A DNA stretch of 64,000 bases from Craurococcus roseus (lineage in GTDB: Bacteria > Pseudomonadota > Alphaproteobacteria > Acetobacterales > Acetobacteraceae), in the NCBI RefSeq assembly GCF_039523795.1, contig NZ_BAAAFZ010000050.1, positions 26,071-90,070 of the forward strand. Reading direction: 5' to 3'. Of the stretch, positions 45,016-52,424 are shown piece by piece. The position numbers and the translations under genes are program-made. Under the pieces are notes generated by a model. That model saw nothing but the letters and a program-made list of their open reading frames with translations, was not told the origin of the DNA and made no database searches. Position 1 is the stretch's first letter; the number at the start of each line of letters is the position of its first letter.

Positions 45016-46218
45016 CTACACCGCGCCGCTCGCCCTGAGCGCGGCGATGTCGCCCGGCGCGTAGCCCAGCTCCGCCAGCACCGCGTCCGTGTCGGCGCCG
45101 AGGCGCGGCGGCGGCGCGTCCACCCGCGGGCCGCCGTGCGCCAGGCCGAAGGCCGCCACCGGCACGCCGAAGGCGCCCTCCACGCCCGGCGCGCCGTCCG
45201 GGAAGCGGTGCAGCAGGTGGCCGCGCTCGGCCAGGTGCGGGTCCGCCATCGCCTCCGCCGTGCTCCGCACCCGCGCCGCCGGGACGTGGCGCGCTTGCAG
45301 GTACTCTTCCCACGCGTCGGCGGTGCGCGTCCGCATGATCTCCCGCAGGAGCGCCGCCTCCGCCTCGTGCGCCGCGAGCCGCGCCTCGTTGTCCGCCTTC
45401 GCCACCTCCGGCCGGCCGAGCGCGGTCCACAGCCGCCGCTGCTGCCGCAGGTTGCTGGCGCCGAGCATCACCAGCGAGCCGTCCTTGGTGCCGTAGGCGC
45501 AGTTGGTCGCGTAGGGGTGCGTGTTGCCGTGCGGCTTCGGCCCCTTGCCGGTCCGCATGAGGGCGGTGAGGTGCGAGGCCTGCATCATCATGGCTACGTC
45601 CAGCATGGCGAGGTCGATGCGCTGGCCATGCCCGGTGCGCTCGCGCTGGAACAGCGCGGCTGCGAGGGCGAAGGCACCCATCGTCCCCGTCGCGTAGTCG
45701 ATCACCGGCGCGCCGAACTTGATCGGGTTGGCCTCCGGCGTGCCGGTCGCCGCCATCACGCCGGAGGTCGCCTGGACGACGTGGTCGTAGGCCGTCTGCC
45801 CGCGGCGCGGCCCGTTCTGCCCGAAGGCGGAGATGGAGCAGTAGATGAGGCGCGGGTTCAGGGCCGCCACCGCCTCCGGCCCGAAGCCCAGCGCCTCGAA
45901 GGCGCCGGGGCGGTAGTTCTCCACCAGCACGTCGGCCCCGGCGAGCAGGCGCCGCATCACCTCTTTCCCGCCCTCCCGCTTCAGGTCGAGCGTGACCGAG
46001 CGCTTGTTGGCGTTCTGCGTCAGCGCGTAGGTGCCCATGCCGAGCCGGTTCAGCGCGAGGTCCGCACCGGTGCCGCGGCTCTGGTCCGGCTCCTCCGGGT
46101 GCTCGACCTTGACGACGTCCGCCCCGAGCAGCGCGAGCTGGTACGCGGCGAACGGCCCCGCCAGCACGTGCGTCGCATCCACCACGCGGACGCCGTCGAA
46201 GGGCCTGCTGCTGTCCAT
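45016..46218 (-). CDS. CaiB/BaiF family CoA transferase (family III)
   Basis: A 400-residue CoA transferase moving CoA between acyl-CoA and a free carboxylate. RPFDGVRVVDATHVLAGPFAAYQLALLGADVVKVEHPEEPDQSRG is the classic opening. QNANKRSVTLDLKREGGKEV, LIYCSISAFGQNGP, VIDYATGTMGAFALAAALFQRERTGHGQ and IDLAMLDVAMMM (likely catalytic Asp) follow. Full length. The ATG at 46218 follows GGGAGC. Substrate not predictable. It diverges from the MFS gene, so this segment may be one catabolic locus. Confidence 0.9.
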   Translation of the reverse strand: MDSSRPFDGVRVVDATHVLAGPFAAYQLALLGADVVKVEHPEEPDQSRGTGADLALNRLGMGTYALTQNANKRSVTLDLKREGGKEVMRRLLAGADVLVENYRPGAFEALGFGPEAVAALNPRLIYCSISAFGQNGPRRGQTAYDHVVQATSGVMAATGTPEANPIKFGAPVIDYATGTMGAFALAAALFQRERTGHGQRIDLAMLDVAMMMQASHLTALMRTGKGPKPHGNTHPYATNCAYGTKDGSLVMLGASNLRQQRRLWTALGRPEVAKADNEARLAAHEAEAALLREIMRTRTADAWEEYLQARHVPAARVRSTAEAMADPHLAERGHLLHRFPDGAPGVEGAFGVPVAAFGLAHGGPRVDAPPPRLGADTDAVLAELGYAPGDIAALRASGAV

Positions 46219-46339
46219 CGCCGCGCGCTCCCGGCCGTGAACTCCCCGCCGACTATGGCCGCGTGCGGCGCCGAGCGCCATTGCCGTCCCGCGGCCGGCC
46301 CGGCACCCTGCGCGCGAACAACCGGAGGAAAACGCAGCC

Positions 46340-47575
46340 TTGTCCCGGCAAGCCGCGGCGGCGCGGCGCGGCGTGTTCGCGGAACCCGATTTCCGCCGCC
46401 TGTGGTTCGTCGGCCTCGTCGTGTTCCTGGTGCGCTGGCTGGAAACGCTGGTGACCGGCCTGTTCACCTGGAACGCCACCGGTTCCGCCTTCCTGGTCGC
46501 CACCATGACCATGCTGCGCCTGCTGCCGATGGGCCTGTTCGGCGCCTTCCTCGGCGCCTGGGCGGAGCGGGTGGAGGGGCGGACGGCGTTGCTGCTCACC
46601 GTCGCCGGCAGCCTGCTCGGCTCGCTCGCCGTCGCGCTGCTGGCGGGCGCGGGCGTCCTCGCGGTGTGGCACTTGGCGGCGCTGAGCTTCGTCAACGGCC
46701 TCGCCTGGGCCGCCGACAACCCGGTGCGCCGGCTGATGATAGGCCGGGCGGTCGGCGCCGACCGCATGGGCGCCGCCATGTCGGTGGACGTCGGCACCAA
46801 CAACGCCAGCCGCCTCCTCGGTCCGACCCTCGGTGGCGCGATCCTCGCCGGCGCCGGTGTCGCTGGCGCGTTCTGGGTGAGCGTCGCGCTCTACGCCGCG
46901 GCGCTGGTGGCCGCGTTGGCCGTGCGCGGCCGCAGCCCCCCGCGCGCGCCGAACGGCGACGGCGTGCTCGCGCGGATAGGCGAAGGCTGGGCCGTGGTCC
47001 GGCGCGACCGGCGCTTGGCCGGCACCCTGCTTGTGACGGTGGTGTTCAACCTGTTCGGCTGGCCCTTCAACAGCCTGGTGCCGGTGGTGGGGCAGGAGCA
47101 CCTGCGCCTCGGGCCGGAGGCGGTCGGGCTGCTCGCCGGCATGGACGGCGTCGGCGCGCTCACCGGTGCGCTGCTGATCGCGTGGCTGGTGCCGCCGTCG
47201 GCCTACGGGCGGTGCTACCTCGGCGGCATCGCGCTGTACCTGGCGAGCGTGGCGCTGTTCGCCCTGGCGCCGCACCCGGTCGCGGCGGGCGCGGCGCTGG
47301 TGCTGAACGGCCTGGGCGGCTCGGGCTTCAGCATCATGCAGGCGACCCTGGTCTACATGGCCGCGCCGCCGGAGCTGCGGAGCCGGGTGCTCGGCATCCT
47401 GTCGGTCTGCATCGGCCTCGGCCCGATCGGCTTCGTCCACCTCGGCCTGCTCGCCGAATGGCTCGGTGCGCCCGGCGCCTGCGTCGTCTCGGCGCTGGAG
47501 GGCTTGGCGGCGTTGGCCTTGACGCGCCGGTGGTGGCGCGAATTGTGGACGGGCGAGGGGAGGAGGCCGGCATGA
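46340..47575 (+). CDS. MFS transporter
   Basis: A 411-residue membrane protein with about twelve helices in two halves. PDFRRLWFVGLVVFLVRWLET is helix 1, GAFLGAWAERVEGR the motif A-like loop after helix 2, and PNGDGVLARIGEGWAVVRRDRR the central loop. It resembles the MFS_3 (enterobactin exporter-like) subgroup. TTG start at 46340, with GGAGG about eleven bases upstream. It overlaps the enolase-superfamily gene by four bases (ATGA), so the two act together: probably uptake or export of the dehydratase's substrate or a related acid. Confidence 0.86.
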   Translation: MSRQAAAARRGVFAEPDFRRLWFVGLVVFLVRWLETLVTGLFTWNATGSAFLVATMTMLRLLPMGLFGAFLGAWAERVEGRTALLLTVAGSLLGSLAVALLAGAGVLAVWHLAALSFVNGLAWAADNPVRRLMIGRAVGADRMGAAMSVDVGTNNASRLLGPTLGGAILAGAGVAGAFWVSVALYAAALVAALAVRGRSPPRAPNGDGVLARIGEGWAVVRRDRRLAGTLLVTVVFNLFGWPFNSLVPVVGQEHLRLGPEAVGLLAGMDGVGALTGALLIAWLVPPSAYGRCYLGGIALYLASVALFALAPHPVAAGAALVLNGLGGSGFSIMQATLVYMAAPPELRSRVLGILSVCIGLGPIGFVHLGLLAEWLGAPGACVVSALEGLAALALTRRWWRELWTGEGRRPA

Positions 47576-48669
47576 GCACGGACATGACCATCCGCGAGGT
47601 GCGCACCACGCTGCTGCGGACGCCTTGGCCGGACGACCCCTGGCTCGCCGGCCATCCGCTCGGCCCGACGCGCGACCTCGTCGTGGTGGAGGTCGTCACC
47701 CAGTCCGGCACCACCGGCATGGGCTACCTGCACCCGCTCCACCTGCACGTGACGCGGACGCTTGGCGCCTGCCTGGAGGAGATGGTTGCACCGCGGGTAG
47801 TCGGCCGCGATGCGACGGAAGTGGAAGCCATCTGGCACGGGCTCTGGCGCGAGGCGATCACCGCCGGCCGGGCTGGCATCGTGATGATGGCGATTTCCGC
47901 CCTCGACATCGCGCTTTGGGACGCCGTGGGCAAGAAGGCCGGGCTGCCGCTGCACCGCCTCTGGGGCCACTTCCGCCCGTCCATCCCCGCCTACGGCAGC
48001 GGCTGCTTCCGCGCCTCGGGCGGCGACGGCATGATCGCCAAGGCGAAGCACTACGTCGGCCAGGGCTACAAGGCCATCAAGATGCAGGTCGCCCACGTCC
48101 ACGACCTGCGCACCGACCTCGACAACGTGCGCCGGATGCGCGAGGCCGTCGGACCGGACGTGGAGATCATGATCGACGTCAACATGGGCTGGAGCGCCGA
48201 CACCGCGATCCTCATGGGCCGCAAGTTCGAGGAGTACGACGTCTACTGGCTGGAGGAGCCGGTGCTGCCGGACGACTACGCCGGCTACCTCCGCATCGCC
48301 GAAGCGTTGGACCTCCGCGTCGTCGGCGGCGAAACGCACTGGGGCCGCGCCGACCTCAAGCCCTTTCTGGAGAACCCGCGCCTGCCGATCCTCCAGCCCG
48401 ACCCGATGCGCGGCGGCCTGACGGAGCTGCGCAAGCTCGCCGCCGTCGCCGACACCTGGGGCATGACGATCGCGCCGCACCTCTTCCCGGAGCTGAACGT
48501 CCACCTCCTGGCGTCCATCCCCAACGGCATCTGGATCGAGCAGATGGGCCTGCTCGACGACCTGTGGGTGGAGCCGGTGCCGGTGGTGAACGGCATGATC
48601 ACCGCCCCCGAGCGGCCCGGCCACGGCCTTTCCTTCAAGCCGGAGGTGCTGCGCGACTTCCGGCTGTGA
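47572..48669 (+). CDS. Mandelate racemase/muconate lactonizing enzyme family protein (enolase superfamily)
   Basis: A 365-residue enolase-superfamily enzyme. The catalytic Lys pair is in GYKAIKMQVAHV (KxK), metal ligands in IMIDVNMGWS (Asp), YWLEEPVLPDD (Glu) and RVVGGETHWGR (Glu), and the opposite catalytic His in MTIAPHLFPELN. Full length. This arrangement fits racemisation or dehydration of a hydroxy- or sugar-acid; the residues after KxK do not pin the substrate. ATG overlaps the transporter's TGA. The stop is six bases from a convergent aminotransferase. Confidence 0.92.
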   Translation: MSTDMTIREVRTTLLRTPWPDDPWLAGHPLGPTRDLVVVEVVTQSGTTGMGYLHPLHLHVTRTLGACLEEMVAPRVVGRDATEVEAIWHGLWREAITAGRAGIVMMAISALDIALWDAVGKKAGLPLHRLWGHFRPSIPAYGSGCFRASGGDGMIAKAKHYVGQGYKAIKMQVAHVHDLRTDLDNVRRMREAVGPDVEIMIDVNMGWSADTAILMGRKFEEYDVYWLEEPVLPDDYAGYLRIAEALDLRVVGGETHWGRADLKPFLENPRLPILQPDPMRGGLTELRKLAAVADTWGMTIAPHLFPELNVHLLASIPNGIWIEQMGLLDDLWVEPVPVVNGMITAPERPGHGLSFKPEVLRDFRL

Positions 48670-48675
48670 AAGCGC

Positions 48676-49881
48676 TCAGGCCGCCATGCCATCCGCCAGG
48701 AACGCCATCGCCGCGTCCACCCCGCCCGGCGCGTGCGGCACGCCGTTCAGCTTGAGCGACATCTCCACGGCCGCCAGCGTCCCGAGGACCATCGGCTCGT
48801 TCAGGTCGCCCAGGTGGCCGACGCGGAACACCCGGCCGTCGAGCTTCGACAGCCCGGCCCCGAGCGAGACGTTGAAGCGGTTCAGCGCCGTGCCGCGCAC
48901 GGCTTCGCAGTTGTGGCCCTCCGGCATCAGCACGGCGGTCACGGAGTCCGAGAAGCGGCCAGGGTTGGTGCAGAAGAGTTGCGGCCCGTTGTTGCCGGAC
49001 CAGTGGCGCACGCAGCGCCGCACGGCCTCGCCGAGCCGCGAATGGCGGCGGAACACCTGCTCCAGCCCTTCTTCTTCCTCGATCAGCCGGAGCGACTCGC
49101 GCAGGCCGTAGAAGAGGCCGATCGGTATGGTGCCGACGAAAGAGCGCTGCTTGCGCCCCAGCATGCGCGTCCAGTTGAAATAGAACTTGGGCAGCCGCGC
49201 CTTCTCGTGCGCCGCCATCGCCTTCTCGGACACGCCGGTGAAGCTCATGCCGGTCGGCAGCATCAGCCCTTTCTGGCTGCCGCCCACCGCCGCGTCCACG
49301 CCCCACTCGTCCATGCGGAAATCGATGGAACCGAGCGAGGAGATGGTGTCCGCCAGCAACAGCGCCGGGTGCCCCACCTCGTCCATCGCCGCCCGCACCT
49401 CGGCCAGCGGCAGCGCCATGCCGGTGGAGGTCTCGTTGTGGACGGCGCACACGCCCTTGATCGCGCGGTCCTTGTCGGCCGCGAGCGCCGCGCGCGCCGC
49501 CTCCATGTCCACGCCTTGCCGCCAGTCGGCCGGCACCTGCCGCACCTCCAGACCCATGTCGCGCGCCATGCTCGCCCAGGAGTCGGAGAAGTGCCCGGTT
49601 TCCAGGATCAGCACCGCGTCGCCCGGCGAGAACAGGTTGACGAGGCTGGCTTCCCAGGCGGCGTGGCCGGAGCCGGTGTACATGAACAGGTGCTGCCGCG
49701 TCTTCAGCACGCGCTTCAGGCCTTCGACGCAGGCGTCGTACACCTCCATGAACGCCGGGTCGTTGAAGTCGACCGTGCTGTGCGCCACGGCCAGGAGCAC
49801 CGAATCCGGGATGTTGGTCGGGCCGGGATTGGCGAAGAACTGGCGGCCGCGCGGGCGCGTCGATGTTCCGGTGGCGCTCAT
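48676..49881 (-). CDS. Class V aminotransferase (serine/alanine-glyoxylate aminotransferase type)
   Basis: A 401-residue PLP enzyme. FFANPGPTNIPDSVLLAVAH is the family opening; MYTGSGHAAWEASLVNLFSPGD binds the cofactor phosphate. LLADTISSLGSIDFRMDEWGVDAAVGGSQKGLMLPTG holds the PLP Asp and Lys (K in SQKG), and FNVSLGAGLSKLDGRVFRVGHLGDL carries the substrate Arg. Likely converts glyoxylate to glycine using serine or alanine. GGGAGGGG lies upstream of the ATG. The nearby dehydratase could generate related short-chain acids, but the link is only positional. Confidence 0.88.
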   Translation of the reverse strand: MSATGTSTRPRGRQFFANPGPTNIPDSVLLAVAHSTVDFNDPAFMEVYDACVEGLKRVLKTRQHLFMYTGSGHAAWEASLVNLFSPGDAVLILETGHFSDSWASMARDMGLEVRQVPADWRQGVDMEAARAALAADKDRAIKGVCAVHNETSTGMALPLAEVRAAMDEVGHPALLLADTISSLGSIDFRMDEWGVDAAVGGSQKGLMLPTGMSFTGVSEKAMAAHEKARLPKFYFNWTRMLGRKQRSFVGTIPIGLFYGLRESLRLIEEEEGLEQVFRRHSRLGEAVRRCVRHWSGNNGPQLFCTNPGRFSDSVTAVLMPEGHNCEAVRGTALNRFNVSLGAGLSKLDGRVFRVGHLGDLNEPMVLGTLAAVEMSLKLNGVPHAPGGVDAAMAFLADGMAA

Positions 49882-49964
49882 GGCGGCGTGGTCCCCTCCC
49901 GCGGCGTGGCTGCCCTGCCGTCTTCCCACGAACCGGCGCGCTTGGCCATGCGCGCCCCGCCGGG

Positions 49965-50885
49965 TCAGCGCAACTCCGGCGCCGGCCAGGCCAGGGCGGA
50001 GAGCGGCGGGCCGCCCGGCGCGGCGCGCACCATGTTGGTCCAGGTGCGGCAGTCCACGAGCTGCCACCCGGCCGCCGGCGGCTCGCCGAAGGCGATGCGC
50101 GGGCAGCGGCCGGACTCGGCGATCAGCCGAGCCATCCGCTCCCGGTTGGGCAGGCGGCTGCGGGCGGCGTGCTCCCACCGCTCCCACCGCGTCAGGCCGA
50201 GGCCGCGCACGAACCAGAAGCGCTCCAGGTGGTCCGCCGTCCCGATGCGGCCGGTGCCGTAGTGCTCCGACACCAGCGCCTCCACCGGCGCGATGGACAC
50301 GGCGCCCGTGGCCGCCTCCCGCCAGGGCAGGTCGATGCGGGCCGTCCGCCAGCGGGTGAGGCTCTGGTTGAAGGCCGTCGGGCACTGGTCGGGGCTGCGC
50401 GTCTTGTTGAGGCGCACCACCCGCTCCCGCCAAGCGCCGTCCAGCGGCAGGGCGGCGAAGAGCCAGCCCGCGGCCGGGCCACCGCCCGAGACGCGGCAGT
50501 CGGGGGACTGGAACCACTGCACGCCGTCGCCCCCGTCCTGCGTCAAGGGCGACGCCGCCGTGCCGTTCCCGAGCAGGACCGCCTGCCCGCCGTCGCCGGC
50601 GTCGAACCGGCCGAAGGCGCGGGCGGCGACGTTGTCGCCGAAGTCGAAGGTCTGCAACACGGCGGGACGACCGAGCAGCGTGCCTTCGAGCGAGTCGCTA
50701 GCTTGGTAGCCGCTCGGCTGCGCCGCCGCGTGGGACCGGCCCGGCCAGTCGTGCTTGCGGTACGGCAGCGCGTCGCCGCTCGAAAGGCGGCGGATGCGGT
50801 AGCATCCCGGCTCGAAGGGCAGCCGGCCGGGCTGCGGCGCGTCGCGCTCATCGAGGCAGACGGCCTGCGCCATGAACGGCGCCAA
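49965..50885 (-). CDS. Exported hypothetical protein with signal peptide in a shifted frame
   Basis: About 306 residues I cannot assign, Trp- and Cys-containing (YRIRRLSSGDALPYRKHDWPGR, RFWFVRGLGLTRWERWEHAA, WQLVDCRTWTNMVR). The first visible in-frame start is TTG at 50885. Upstream the same frame continues with LFRAAGLLVPLLLAGTADATA, a convincing signal-peptide core, but no ATG, GTG or TTG precedes it. One frame over, an ATG at 50983 would give MPRGPRFR just before that core. A one-base shift between 50955 and 50975 would join them into a normal exported protein. Either the sequence has an indel or the gene is damaged. Function unknown. Confidence 0.6.
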   Translation of the reverse strand: MAPFMAQAVCLDERDAPQPGRLPFEPGCYRIRRLSSGDALPYRKHDWPGRSHAAAQPSGYQASDSLEGTLLGRPAVLQTFDFGDNVAARAFGRFDAGDGGQAVLLGNGTAASPLTQDGGDGVQWFQSPDCRVSGGGPAAGWLFAALPLDGAWRERVVRLNKTRSPDQCPTAFNQSLTRWRTARIDLPWREAATGAVSIAPVEALVSEHYGTGRIGTADHLERFWFVRGLGLTRWERWEHAARSRLPNRERMARLIAESGRCPRIAFGEPPAAGWQLVDCRTWTNMVRAAPGGPPLSALAWPAPELR

Positions 50886-51052
50886 GGGATCGTCGGGCGC
50901 CGTGGCGTCCGCGGTACCCGCAAGGAGCAGCGGAACAAGGAGGCCGGCGGCCCGGAAAAGCGAAACCGCGGCCCGCGGGGCATCGCCCCGCGCCGCGGCT
51001 GCCTGCGGTGGTGTGCGTCTCGCCGGGCCGGAAGGGCCGTCGGCGGCCGGGT

Positions 51053-51256
51053 TCAGAAGCCCTCGCGCTCCAGGCGCTTGCGCTCGACCTTGCGGGCGCG
51101 GCGGACGGCCTCAGCGGCTTCGCGGGCGCGGCGCTCGGACGGCTTCTCGTAATGGCGGCGGAGCTTCATCTCGCGGAAGACGCCCTCGCGCTGCAGCTTC
51201 TTCTTGAGCGCCTTGAGCGCTTGGTCGATGTTGTTGTCACGGACGACGACTTGCAC
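51053..51256 (-). CDS. rpsU: Small ribosomal subunit protein bS21
   Basis: A 67-residue basic protein of the 30S subunit, needed for initiation on natural mRNAs. VQVVVRDNNIDQALKALKKKLQREG and FREMKLRRHYEKPSERRARE are the alphaproteobacterial S21 signature. I set the start at GTG 51256, with GGAGG nine bases upstream, which gives the usual length; longer in-frame starts add unrelated residues. The neighbours (hypothetical exported protein, Rieske gene) are unrelated. Confidence 0.95.
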   Translation of the reverse strand: MQVVVRDNNIDQALKALKKKLQREGVFREMKLRRHYEKPSERRAREAAEAVRRARKVERKRLEREGF

Positions 51257-51717
51257 GCGGCACAGCCTCCTGTCGTTGTTGCGAGGACGCGAAAAGCCGC
51301 GCCAGAGGGCGGATCGAACGGGACGAATCCCGGAGTGCCGCCCCGGCACGGAGAACTATCACTCTAGCAGGCCCACGGCATGCGCGGGAAGCCCCGCCGT
51401 TCAGAATGGCCGCGGCGCCACGTTGCACGGCCCGACCATCGGGGGCCATACCTACGGACGGAACCTTGCTGGTCACACAACCATCCCGTGCGCCGCTCGC
51501 GGACTCACACCAGAGTGATGCAGCGCGTAGCCAGATGCGTGCATAGTTGCTGGTATATGAGTTGCAAATAAATGCCTCGCCGGGCGCCGAGCCTATGGGC
51601 GGGGTGGGAGGCGTCGTTTTGCGGATACCTGCGACCTCGGCTGATGCTCGCAACGACTCGACGGGGCGCGACGCCGTCTCGGCGGAACTGAACCAAGGCA
51701 GGCGCGACGTGGCCGGA
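51257..51717. other. 460-base intergenic region between rpsU and the Rieske gene
   Basis: No supported gene, tRNA or terminator. Stretches around 51540-51580 are AT-rich for this genome (TTGCTGGTATATGAGTTGC and following), and probably carry the promoter of the Rieske operon. The Rieske frame is open back to a TTG at 51547, so a longer N-terminus is possible but looks unlike a signal peptide. Confidence 0.4.
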
Positions 51718-52347
51718 ATGCCATCCAGGCCCGACCGGCGGGGCGTCTTCGCAACAGCCGCCGCTGTCGCAGCGGCGGCAGGGCTCCCCCCGGCCGCGAT
51801 GGAAGCGTCGGCGCAACAAGCGGTCCCGTCGGCGCAGGCGCCCAGGATGGCGCGTCCGGCGGCTGGCGACGTGCTGGTCTTCGCCACGGGCGAGAAGGCC
51901 GGCAAGCCGATCGGCCCGTCCGACCTGGAGCGCGGTGGGCCGCAGGTGCTCGCCTGGGCGATGGAGCCCACGTCCGGTGTCGTCCGGAACGGCTCCCGGC
52001 TCAACCAAGTGATCCTCCTCCGTCTCGACCCGGCGGCCTTGGACGAAACGACCAGCGGCCGCTCAGCGGACGGCGTGGTGGGTTATTCCGCGGTTTGCAC
52101 CCACGCCCAGTGTCCGGTGTCCGAATGGCGGCGCGACACGGGCGTCCTGCACTGCCCCTGCCACCAATCGGAATTTGACCCGAAACAGGGCGGGAAGGTG
52201 GTGGGCGGACCGGCGCAGCGCCCCTTGGCGGCGCTGCCGCTCAAAGTCGGCGAGAGTCCGAAGAGCGGCGAAACGGGCGAAGGCGCGCCGGGCGCCGTGC
52301 TGGTCGTCGCGCGGCCGTTTAGCGGCCGGATCGGCGCCGGGACCTGA
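51718..52347 (+). CDS. Tat-exported Rieske [2Fe-2S] protein
   Basis: A 209-residue protein. RPDRRGVFATAAAVAAAAG is a twin-arginine signal ending near ASAQ. The Rieske site is SAVCTHAQCPVSEW (C127, H129, C132) and LHCPCHQSEFDP (C146, C148, H149): Cys and His pairs bind the cluster and C132-C148 would form the stabilising disulfide, as in bc1-type Rieske proteins. There is no cytochrome b or c1 gene, so it is not the bc1 subunit. It is followed 77 bases later by a PQQ dehydrogenase, suggesting it takes or relays electrons from that enzyme in the periplasm. The ATG at 51718 is chosen because the Tat motif follows directly; its ribosome site is weak. Confidence 0.85.
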   Translation: MPSRPDRRGVFATAAAVAAAAGLPPAAMEASAQQAVPSAQAPRMARPAAGDVLVFATGEKAGKPIGPSDLERGGPQVLAWAMEPTSGVVRNGSRLNQVILLRLDPAALDETTSGRSADGVVGYSAVCTHAQCPVSEWRRDTGVLHCPCHQSEFDPKQGGKVVGGPAQRPLAALPLKVGESPKSGETGEGAPGAVLVVARPFSGRIGAGT

Positions 52348-52424
52348 CGACGGCGGCGTGCCCGCTTCCGGCCCCCTTCCGGGCCGGCTTGGGGCGGATT
52401 CGAACCCCGAAGGAGGATCGGACA

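Noticed and set aside
51257..51717. Possible tRNA or riboswitch in the long gap before the Rieske gene
   Set aside because: I could not trace a cloverleaf or a known aptamer pattern.
51547..51717. N-terminal extension of the Rieske protein from a TTG
   Set aside because: The extra 57 residues precede the Tat signal and would block it; composition differs from the mature protein.
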